DNA of 64,000 bases from positions 155,356-219,355 of the IMG/VR virus record IMGVR_UViG_3300008110_010000, one strand, 5' to 3'. Below the pieces are notes generated by a model. It saw only the letters and a list, made by a program, of their open reading frames with translations. It did not search any database and was not told where the DNA came from. This DNA is from a virus. Made by a program: the position numbers and the translations under genes. Below, piece after piece: positions 43,799 through 50,658 of this stretch; within the stretch, counting starts at the first letter, position 1; each line of letters opens with the position of its first letter.

Positions 43799-44350
43799 AT
43801 GTTATTAAATTCAAGACAGAATGCTTTTATATTTAACCTCCCAAAGGGATTTTATTCGTCCAAACTGGAAGAAAAGTATTTAGCTTACGTTAAAAGAATG
43901 CCAATTCCTTATGACACACTGAAGGATTTTATGAATTCAACAATTCAACAGGTATCTTTTCCGACATTTCAAACCATTGATACTGTCGAACAAACTAGAC
44001 CTGGTGGATATAAGCAGAACTACAAAAGTGCAACCACTATACAAAATCTAATCAGAAGAGATTTCAACGTCACATTTAAGCTTGGGGAGGGATTCATCAA
44101 TTATTGGATTATGTATGAAAGCATAGTAGATTTTTTAGATTTTCAAAACGAGAACGAATACCTACCAGATTTAACTCTTCATTTGTTAGACCATGAGGGC
44201 ATTATTATGTCCACTGTGAAATTTCAGCAGCCGATATATACATCGCTATCTGAAGTACAATTGAACTATTCTAGCACGACACCTCAGTTCTCCACTTTTA
44301 GTGTGGGCTTTAGATGTAACTACGTCGATATAAAATTAGAAATTGGGTAA
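43799..44350 (+). CDS. Tail-tube-like protein (gp19/gp54-type fold)
   Basis: A 183-residue protein with the features of the tail-tube fold: an N-terminal strand and helix (DTLKDFMNSTIQQVSFPTF), the tube loop (QTIDTVEQTRPGGYKQNYKS), a helix with WIMYESIVDFLDF, and terminal strands LTLHLLDHEGIIMSTVKF, then SLSEVQLNYSST and FSTFSVGFRCNYVDI. T4 gp19 is 163 residues and gp54 320. It could be the main tube protein or a tube-initiator. Its location far from the sheath region (not in this window) is unusual for gp19. The last 8 bases overlap the RuvC-like gene, which starts at TTG. Confidence 0.55.
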   Translation: MLLNSRQNAFIFNLPKGFYSSKLEEKYLAYVKRMPIPYDTLKDFMNSTIQQVSFPTFQTIDTVEQTRPGGYKQNYKSATTIQNLIRRDFNVTFKLGEGFINYWIMYESIVDFLDFQNENEYLPDLTLHLLDHEGIIMSTVKFQQPIYTSLSEVQLNYSSTTPQFSTFSVGFRCNYVDIKLEIG

Positions 44351-45011
44351 AAACATTATTGGGGTGGATTTTTCTTTAAATTCCCCAGCCTGGTGCTCCC
44401 TTAGCGAGCATGGGGCAAACTGGGGATCTTGCCACAGAACAACCAAAAAGATTGGGAATATTCTTGCAAAGGAGGGATCTCCTTTTAAAATATTCGGGGA
44501 AGATTCTAATTTTACCCTTACTGTAAGGGAAAAAAGCAAGATTGAAGGTGAATATTGGGAGATAGAAAGGATCAAACTGGAAAACTTTTCTATCATAGCT
44601 GATAATTTCATGATGACTCTTATACCCTTTATAACTGACGAATCTGTGGTATTCATGGAGGGTATTTCATTCGGAAGCTCTGGAAATTCTCTTATTGATA
44701 TTTCCATGTGTACTGCTTTGGTAAGAGAGAGGATAGCTGAATTGGTAGGATACAAGAATCTTTATGTTTATTCTCCTACCGCAATTAAAAAATTTGCCCT
44801 CAAGGGTAATGCAAAAAAGGACGAACTTTATTTAGCTCTTATAGATAAATACGGTGAGGATAATCTCCTAAGTCCTCTTGTTTCTCCGTTGAAACAAAAC
44901 AAGGATATCTGGATTAAAAAAAACAAGGAAGTGGAGACCCCGTGTTCAGATTTGATAGATGCCACTTGGATTAGTTTATACGGAAAACAAATTTTAGGGG
45001 AAACTTTTTGA
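44343..45011 (+). CDS. RuvC-like Holliday junction resolvase
   Basis: A 222-residue RNase H-fold protein. Catalytic acidic residues fit the RuvC pattern: D9 in IIGVDFSLNSPA, E106 in VVFMEGISFG, and the C-terminal pair D203/D206 in CSDLIDATWISLYG. The middle has the conserved helix VRERIAELVG and the phrase YSPTAIKKFALKGNAKKDEL, as in RuvC where Ser/Pro-x-x-x-K-K precedes the last helix. T4 itself uses the unrelated endonuclease VII (gp49), so this is a functional replacement for resolving branched DNA before packaging. The start is TTG, overlapping the tail-tube-like gene by 8 bases; the GVDF motif follows at once, fixing this start. Confidence 0.8.
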   Translation: MGKNIIGVDFSLNSPAWCSLSEHGANWGSCHRTTKKIGNILAKEGSPFKIFGEDSNFTLTVREKSKIEGEYWEIERIKLENFSIIADNFMMTLIPFITDESVVFMEGISFGSSGNSLIDISMCTALVRERIAELVGYKNLYVYSPTAIKKFALKGNAKKDELYLALIDKYGEDNLLSPLVSPLKQNKDIWIKKNKEVETPCSDLIDATWISLYGKQILGETF

Positions 45012-45070
45012 GACACTTAGGTATAACTTAGGAATCAATTTTAGTTAATTTAAAAAAATTTAGAAAAAAC
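45012..45070 (+). promoter_or_regulatory. AT-rich leader of gene 32, possible autogenous operator
   Basis: The 59 bases before gene 32 end in an A/T-only run (TTAATTTAAAAAAATTTAGA at 45045-45064) with no stem. In T4, gp32 represses its own mRNA by binding an unstructured A/U leader; the composition here fits that, but no pseudoknot was identified. Confidence 0.3.
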
Positions 45071-46051
45071 ATGGAAAATTTTGACATTTTTAGTTTGGAC
45101 AATGAGGACTTTCTGAAACCAGAACCCCAAGCTCAAGGCGGCGACGCTAACATTTACAAACCCTATCCAGAACTTGGAAAGGATGGAGTTTATAAATCTT
45201 TGATTAGATTCCTCCCAAACATCGCAAATCCCAAAAAATCTAAAATCCACAAATATTATGTGTGGTTGAAAGATCCAGTAGACAACAGTAACTTTGTTGC
45301 TGACTGTCCATCAACTGTAGGTAAAAAATCAATACTAAAAGACATCTTCTGGAAGTTAAAAAACTCTCCATCTGCTAAGGATCAAGAGCTTGCTAAGTCT
45401 TTCTCGCGTAAGGAGGATTACTATGCATTGATTCAAGTAGTTAAGGATCCAAGCAAACCTGAATTGGAAGGCAAAATTATGGTTTTCAAATTCGGTAAAA
45501 AGGTTGCTGATATGATCGAGCAACAAATTAAGCCAGAATATGGTACTCCATGCAACCCTTTCGATCTGTTTGAAGGTAAGAATTTTGGTGTGCATGTTAG
45601 AAAAGTAGGGGATTGGAACAATTACGATCTTTGCCAATTTGTTGGTGAGAAAGGGCCAATTTCCATCGGAGGATCTCCTGTTGAAAAAAGCGAAGCTGAT
45701 CAAAAAAGAATCGTTGAATACTTAAAAGCAGGTCCACAGGATCTAGTTGAAAAATACGATTACAAAGAATGGAGCGACGAAGACAGGGAAAAAATTAACT
45801 CAATTATTCGCAACACCATTCCAGACGGAAGAATGTTATCTGAAATCTTCTCAGGATCTCCGGATTCCAAACCATCTGCATCAAGTGCCAATCCAAACCC
45901 GATGAAAAAGGAGGTCAAAAAGTCTGCTGAAGCAGATTTCTTCTCCGATACAGAAAGTCTAGAAGAAGCTGAAGCAATGCAACCAGCATCACCTGCTAAG
46001 AAGACTTCTGCATCTTCTGGAAGCTTGGATGATTTGTATAACGATCTCTAA
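45071..46051 (+). CDS. 32: Single-stranded DNA-binding protein gp32
   Basis: A 326-residue protein, close to T4 gp32 (301). The core has the T4 pattern: KSLIRFLPNIANPKKSKIHKYYVW, then YYALIQVVKDPSKPELEGKI, MVFKFGKKVADMIEQQI, NPFDLFEGKNFGVHVRKVGDW, NYDLCQFV. The linker (about 265-310) is Ser/Ala/Pro/Lys-rich and the C-terminus is acidic (LDDLYNDL), the surface T4 gp32 uses to bind polymerase, primase and UvsY. The Zn-ligand Cys triad of T4 gp32 (Cys77, 87, 90) is not present: only one Cys occurs in the equivalent stretch (ADCPSTVGKKSIL). It stands at the head of the primase-UvsY-UvsW run. Confidence 0.9.
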   Translation: MENFDIFSLDNEDFLKPEPQAQGGDANIYKPYPELGKDGVYKSLIRFLPNIANPKKSKIHKYYVWLKDPVDNSNFVADCPSTVGKKSILKDIFWKLKNSPSAKDQELAKSFSRKEDYYALIQVVKDPSKPELEGKIMVFKFGKKVADMIEQQIKPEYGTPCNPFDLFEGKNFGVHVRKVGDWNNYDLCQFVGEKGPISIGGSPVEKSEADQKRIVEYLKAGPQDLVEKYDYKEWSDEDREKINSIIRNTIPDGRMLSEIFSGSPDSKPSASSANPNPMKKEVKKSAEADFFSDTESLEEAEAMQPASPAKKTSASSGSLDDLYNDL

Positions 46052-46069
46052 TAACATTTATGAGATCTT

Positions 46070-47122
46070 ATGCAAAAATTAGGTTTAGAAAAGGTCAAGG
46101 ATCTTGTATCCAAAGCTTTGGAGGTTGCCTTTCCCGGAAATCTCCAGAAGCAAAAAATCTATACTTCACATAATAGATTAAACTTTTCCTGTCCCTACTG
46201 CGGAGACTCAAATGATCCAAGAAAAAAGAGAGGCAATCTATACGTAGATAGCCTCTCTTTTAAGTGTTATAATGGTGGATGTGGTAAATTCAGAGATTTA
46301 ATTGGTTTCCTTTTCGATCATGAGCTTGCTCGGGAATTAACCCATGAGCAAATAGAGGAGGCTAAGAATACCATAAATCTGAAGAAAACATCTAGAAGAG
46401 TTTCTGCCAGTGTTGATGTGTTTATCTTGGAAAACTATCGGGATGTTCTGGTTTCAAGAGAGGATTACAAAGCTAAATTAAAGCTCATAGAAGTCCCTAG
46501 ACCGGTCCAGGAATATTTAGTGCAGAGAAATCAGACTGTTGACGAAAAGTACTTGTATGACCCCGTAAAACGGTCTATACACATACTTAATTTGACTTCG
46601 GATGGAAAGTTCATATTAGGATTACAATTGAGAAATATGAACAAGAATGCAGTGAATAAGTATTACACTTATAAGCTTAGTGGTATTCATAAAAATCTTT
46701 TAAGGAGCAAAGATGCGGACCTTCTTCAAAAAGCAGAAGAGCTAGATCCGATTTCTTTAGTTTTTGGATTTTCCACAGTGGATTTAGATCAACCGGTTAC
46801 TATTTTTGAAGGACCCTTTGATTCCTTTCTTTTTCCGAATGCAGTCGCTCTCTGTTCGATCAACAATCCTTTTCCCTTTGATATCACTAACAAGAGATGG
46901 TTTTATGATGGAGACGATCCAGGAAAGGAAGAGCTAAGAAAGAAGATATGTAGTGGAGAGAGTGTTTTCTTATGGAAGAAATTTCTAGACGAAAACAATT
47001 TACCCGACAGGGACAAGTGGGATCTAAATGATGTGGTTGATTATGTTAGATCCAATAAGATCAAAATAAAAAGATTCGAAAAATATTTTTCTAGCGAGAA
47101 ATGGGACATGATTTTGATTTAA
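46070..47122 (+). CDS. 61: DnaG-type primase, gp61
   Basis: A 350-residue protein matching T4 gp61 in size (342). Zinc-binding ligands C41, C44, C66 and C71 (FSCPYCGDS; SFKCYNGGCGKF) form the N-terminal zinc domain. The TOPRIM core follows: VTIFEGPFDSFLFPNAVAL (about 242-262), the acid motif RWFYDGDDPGKEE (about 278-290) and WDLNDVVDY near 322. It synthesises primers at the fork with helicase gp41 (not in window). It begins 19 bases after the gp32 stop, and the next small gene overlaps by 22 bases, so this is one translation unit. Confidence 0.85.
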   Translation: MQKLGLEKVKDLVSKALEVAFPGNLQKQKIYTSHNRLNFSCPYCGDSNDPRKKRGNLYVDSLSFKCYNGGCGKFRDLIGFLFDHELARELTHEQIEEAKNTINLKKTSRRVSASVDVFILENYRDVLVSREDYKAKLKLIEVPRPVQEYLVQRNQTVDEKYLYDPVKRSIHILNLTSDGKFILGLQLRNMNKNAVNKYYTYKLSGIHKNLLRSKDADLLQKAEELDPISLVFGFSTVDLDQPVTIFEGPFDSFLFPNAVALCSINNPFPFDITNKRWFYDGDDPGKEELRKKICSGESVFLWKKFLDENNLPDRDKWDLNDVVDYVRSNKIKIKRFEKYFSSEKWDMILI

Positions 47123-47322
47123 CAAAAGAGGAATTAGAAAGGTATAATAGGAAGAAATTCTTATTGAAAGTTCCTGTTTCTTATATGGCTAGTGAGGATT
47201 TAGAACTCCCTCAACTGGAGTTTAACTTTACCCCAGAGGAAGTAAAGTTAAACAAGAAGATAGTTACTGAGGTAGTTGATATAAAAAAAGAAAAAAAGAA
47301 TAAAAGCAATAAGCTTCTATGA
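47101..47322 (+). CDS. Small charged protein in the replication operon
   Basis: A 73-residue protein, acidic in the middle (SEDLELPQLEFNFTPEEV) and Lys-rich at the C-terminus. It overlaps the primase by 22 bases and the UvsY-like gene as ATGA. Unrecognised; a real gene is supported by its tight coupling on both sides. Confidence 0.5.
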   Translation: MGHDFDLTKEELERYNRKKFLLKVPVSYMASEDLELPQLEFNFTPEEVKLNKKIVTEVVDIKKEKKNKSNKLL

Positions 47323-47762
47323 GTGATACTATAAGCAATTTCGAAGCACAATTCCAGGAAGAAAGAGAAACATGGACAGAAAGAATTCGTGAACTTTCTG
47401 TCAGAATGAGAAACATCAGAGAAATCGGAGAGGTTCAGGTTGAGCTTTATTCGGATAGACAAAAGTTATTGGAATACTCTTTTAAGTTAGGACAAGCTCT
47501 AAGTAGAATAAATTCTAATTATCGTTCTGAAAAGAAAAATAAAATGATGTATTACTCAGAGGAACACAACATTAGATATGGCTCTAATGAAAAAACCCAC
47601 CTCATCGATGGAGATCTGAGTGAAATTAAACACAGGATAGATCTGATTGATAATCACACTAGCTTTATGAATGAGACAATCAAAACTGTTGACCATATGT
47701 TATATGGGATAAAGGCAAGGATATCTCTAGAGGAGTTTATGCGAGGCGGTGGGGTTAAATAA
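47319..47762 (+). CDS. uvsY: UvsY-like recombination mediator
   Basis: A 147-residue helical protein with the plan of T4 UvsY (137 residues): a first helix that ends in KLLEYSFKLGQALSRIN, a Lys/Tyr-rich middle (SEKKNKMMYYSEEHNIRYGSNEKTHL) resembling the UvsY YYSGR...EKSEMKTVL segment, an acidic DGDLSEIKHRIDLI helix, and a final helix TVDHMLYGIKARISLEEFM. UvsY loads UvsX onto gp32-coated DNA. It lies directly before uvsW, as uvsY and uvsW are neighbours in T4. The match is a layout judgement. UvsX itself is not in the window. Confidence 0.6.
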   Translation: MSDTISNFEAQFQEERETWTERIRELSVRMRNIREIGEVQVELYSDRQKLLEYSFKLGQALSRINSNYRSEKKNKMMYYSEEHNIRYGSNEKTHLIDGDLSEIKHRIDLIDNHTSFMNETIKTVDHMLYGIKARISLEEFMRGGGVK

Positions 47763-47773
47763 GAAAATTTTAG

Positions 47774-49300
47774 ATGCTTAAATTTATAGTTTCAGAAGAT
47801 TTACAATGGTTACTTTTACAAGACTATGACGAGGAAGTTGAAAGAAAACAACTAGAGATTTCGTTGACTCGTAAAATACACAATCATTTTTTCCATCCTT
47901 TAGTGAAAAAGAAACATTGGGATGGAGCTATTTGTTTTGTGGATAAAAGAGGGCCACTCTGGAAAGTTCCTATTGGTCTATGGAGTGAGGTTTTTGATAT
48001 TGGCGAGAAGTATAAAATAGATGTTGATATCGTAGGTCTAGATCAAATCATAGAAAATGATCTTACATTAGAAGAATTTACCCAGTGGGCCAAAGAATTT
48101 TTTGCTGATAAAGAACTGAAGCCCAGAGATTACCAAATAGAGGCTGCGTGGAGAATTATAAAATTCAGATATTCCTGCCTAGAAATTGCGACTTCTTCGG
48201 GTAAGACCCTGATTGCATTTATCGTTCTGGCTTATCTTAAGATGGTTAAGCAAGTAAATAAATTCTTAATGATTGTTCCAAACACCACGCTGATTCTTCA
48301 AGGATCTGAGGATTTTGAAAGCTATGGATTAAAAGAACTTGATAATTGCGAAATGCAACTAATCCACGGGGGTAATAAAAACAAGATATCATCCGGGCTT
48401 ATGATAGGCACATATCAGTCATTGGTTAAGCAGGATGAATCTTTCTTTGACGGGGTTGAAGCTGTGTTTGTCGACGAATCACATCAAAGTCATTCTAAGT
48501 CGATTAAAGAAGTAGTTTCTAAATGTAAAGAATCTAAATATAGATTTGGTCTTTCGGGAACATTGACCAATAGAAACACTGCAGAGCATCTAACAATTCA
48601 GCAATATCTTGGACCATTGGTAATGGAGATCAGTCCTAAATTTTTGTTTGATAATAACTATGCTACTCCTGTTTCCATTAAGGTAGTTAAGATGAATTGG
48701 CTTTCCGACGATCTAAAGGAAAAGCTTTATGATCTAAGAACTAACAAGCAAGATTTAGAAGGCAGTGAAATCTTTAATGTGGAAAGAAAGTTAGTTATTT
48801 CATCGGATAAAAGAATCAATTATATAGTGGACTTCATTTCTAAAACTAGCAAAAATTCCCTGGTTTTATTCCAATCCGTTGGAGAGGGATATGGAAAAAG
48901 AATGTATGACATGCTTAGAGAAATTCAGGCAGATAAAGAGATCTTTTATGTCGACGGAGACACTGAACCTGAAAGAAGAGATTTTTATAAGGGTAAAATG
49001 GAAGAGGGTACTAATAAGGTTCTAGTGGCCAGTTTTGGAACCCTTAGTACCGGAGTCTCTGTGAAAAATATTCACAACATTTTCTTGACAGAATCTTACA
49101 AATCTGAGGTATTGATCAAACAAAGTCTTGGAAGGGGAATGAGACTTTACGAGGGAAAGGAGAAGGTTAATGTTATTGACTTTGTCGACGACTTTACCTG
49201 GAAAGCTTCTGCAAACTACCTAATAAAGCATTCTAATGAGCGTATAGAGATCTACAAGAGGGAAAAGTTCGAATATAAGGTTTATGAGGTTACTCTCTAA
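47774..49300 (+). CDS. uvsW: UvsW-type DNA helicase
   Basis: A 508-residue SF2 helicase, matching T4 UvsW (503). The N-terminal domain (1-100) is followed by the Q-type motif LKPRDYQIEAAWRIIKFRYS, Walker A ATSSGKT (about 139-145), motif Ia IVPNTTLILQGSEDF, motif II VFVDESHQ, motif III FGLSGTLTNR, motif V GTLSTGVSVKNIHN and motif VI IKQSLGRGMRLY. UvsW unwinds R-loops and reverses forks, moving T4 from origin- to recombination-dependent replication. It ends the replication block and is followed by a 29-base gap with a late-promoter-like element. Confidence 0.9.
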   Translation: MLKFIVSEDLQWLLLQDYDEEVERKQLEISLTRKIHNHFFHPLVKKKHWDGAICFVDKRGPLWKVPIGLWSEVFDIGEKYKIDVDIVGLDQIIENDLTLEEFTQWAKEFFADKELKPRDYQIEAAWRIIKFRYSCLEIATSSGKTLIAFIVLAYLKMVKQVNKFLMIVPNTTLILQGSEDFESYGLKELDNCEMQLIHGGNKNKISSGLMIGTYQSLVKQDESFFDGVEAVFVDESHQSHSKSIKEVVSKCKESKYRFGLSGTLTNRNTAEHLTIQQYLGPLVMEISPKFLFDNNYATPVSIKVVKMNWLSDDLKEKLYDLRTNKQDLEGSEIFNVERKLVISSDKRINYIVDFISKTSKNSLVLFQSVGEGYGKRMYDMLREIQADKEIFYVDGDTEPERRDFYKGKMEEGTNKVLVASFGTLSTGVSVKNIHNIFLTESYKSEVLIKQSLGRGMRLYEGKEKVNVIDFVDDFTWKASANYLIKHSNERIEIYKREKFEYKVYEVTL

Positions 49301-49309
49301 CGCGTTTCA

Positions 49310-49320
49310 GATATATAAAA
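49310..49320 (+). promoter_or_regulatory. Late-promoter-like GATATATAAAA element
   Basis: GATATATAAAA ends 9 bases before the ATG at 49330, followed by an A-rich leader with no SD. Confidence 0.6.
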
Positions 49321-49329
49321 TAAAAAAAA

Positions 49330-49941
49330 ATGAAATATATCCGTTCATATGCTTTATATGAGAGTAGTTTGAAGATATTTGAAAAGTACGATTCTTCAAA
49401 ATACACTAAATATACTGGCCAGTCCGCCGAGCCTGGATGGCAGGATTGGATTTACAATTTTTTCAAAAGCATGCAAAGCAGATTTGAGGGGTTTGATCGT
49501 TTTTACCAAAGAGAGATAGCAGTAAAGAAAACTGGAGGTGGTGTAATAGACACCGGCATGGGATGGCTAATTGGAAAAACTGGATCTCTTGCTACTGAGC
49601 TAATGGCTAAAATATTTGAGCCAAATAAATTTGCTACTCTGACCGGTCAGGGTTTGCTTGCTCCAAAATCTCCTGCTGATGTGTCTGGAATTAAATCCGC
49701 TAAAGACGTTACTCCTGAGCATCATAGATTGCTGAACGATCAGTTTGTTAAAAACGATCTTCCCACAATTTCTAATGATGACCAAATGAAAGATTATATC
49801 TTTAATTACTATAAGAAAATAGGGGTTCCTCCTAATTATAATAAAGTTGCTGATGAAGTAGCTGCAACGTATGCAACCACATACTTTAACAATAAAAAAT
49901 CGCAAGGTATGCTCGCCCAGGGTTTACCTTCTACATTTTAA
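49330..49941 (+). CDS. Possible capsid-targeted internal protein
   Basis: A 203-residue protein of unknown function. It starts MKYIRSYALYESS, resembling T4 capsid-targeting leaders (MKTYQEFIAEA) that gp21 protease cuts after an (L/I)xE motif; here LYE. A mid-segment (about 75-95) is Gly/Ala-rich and helical (GMGWLIGKTGSLATELMAK). Its promoter element, the shared leader type with neighbouring genes and the lack of other homology suggest an internal head protein, but this is inference. The downstream gene starts 15 bases after its stop. Confidence 0.5.
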   Translation: MKYIRSYALYESSLKIFEKYDSSKYTKYTGQSAEPGWQDWIYNFFKSMQSRFEGFDRFYQREIAVKKTGGGVIDTGMGWLIGKTGSLATELMAKIFEPNKFATLTGQGLLAPKSPADVSGIKSAKDVTPEHHRLLNDQFVKNDLPTISNDDQMKDYIFNYYKKIGVPPNYNKVADEVAATYATTYFNNKKSQGMLAQGLPSTF

Positions 49942-49955
49942 TAGAAACAAAAAAA

Positions 49956-50222
49956 ATGAAAAAAATAACACAGATTCAAGAAAGCCTTAAGATAGAAAAA
50001 GCCAAGGTTATTTCCAAATTAGAGGAAACAAACAAATACCTAACTTTTGCAAAAGGCTATTACAAAAAGCATGGAGTATCTGGTCCTTTTGACGAGAAGT
50101 TTAAAAGTGACAAGAAAGCTCAAAAGAAATTTATGGATGACCTAGGTAAAGCTTGGGATGAGCACAAAGAAAAACATGGAATTGTAACCAGCTCAGAAAA
50201 GCCCTGGGGTAAGAAAAAATAA
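49956..50222 (+). CDS. Small Lys-rich protein, possible internal head protein
   Basis: An 88-residue protein with many Lys residues (about a quarter) and few hydrophobics. It begins MKKITQIQESLKIEKAK; IQE followed by S could be a prohead-protease cut site. Size and charge resemble the T4 internal proteins IPI-IPIII. It sits between genes with similar leaders. Confidence 0.5.
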   Translation: MKKITQIQESLKIEKAKVISKLEETNKYLTFAKGYYKKHGVSGPFDEKFKSDKKAQKKFMDDLGKAWDEHKEKHGIVTSSEKPWGKKK

Positions 50223-50226
50223 CCTA

Positions 50227-50655
50227 ATGATCGTAGATATTCTTTACCCCATAATCGAGCATTACATTGGAGATGGAGTAGCGGGGGTTAAAAGAGGACA
50301 TGATGAAGTTTCCTTTTTAACTATAATGGGTAAGGATGGTAGAATTGAAAAGAATGAAGAAGGCGATTGGGATTTGTTAGTAGAGGAGGAAAAAGTTGCC
50401 GAGATAGAGGATTCTTTATTTTCTATTTTCTGTGAGGCAAAGAAACAACCCCCAATAGATGTCTATTATAAAAAACTATTAAAAGTAAAAAGAAAAAAAC
50501 TAAATTATAGATCTAGCATTTTGGTAGAACAACTCGTTAAATCTTTGGAAATGCTAATGCTTAACATGGAAGTTAAATTGAAGAATCCAATAGCAATAGG
50601 ACCATTTTTAGTTTTTACTTCTATGGGAAGAAAAGACATTATCGTATTAAATTAA
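50227..50655 (+). CDS. Hypothetical protein (142 aa)
   Basis: A 142-residue protein I do not recognise. It has an acidic stretch (LVEEEKVAEIEDSLFSIF), a basic stretch (LLKVKRKKLNYRSS), and two helices. It begins 4 bases after the previous stop and ends 3 bases before the ligase/nucleotidylyltransferase gene, so it may be coupled to that enzyme. Confidence 0.55.
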   Translation: MIVDILYPIIEHYIGDGVAGVKRGHDEVSFLTIMGKDGRIEKNEEGDWDLLVEEEKVAEIEDSLFSIFCEAKKQPPIDVYYKKLLKVKRKKLNYRSSILVEQLVKSLEMLMLNMEVKLKNPIAIGPFLVFTSMGRKDIIVLN

Positions 50656-50658
50656 TAT

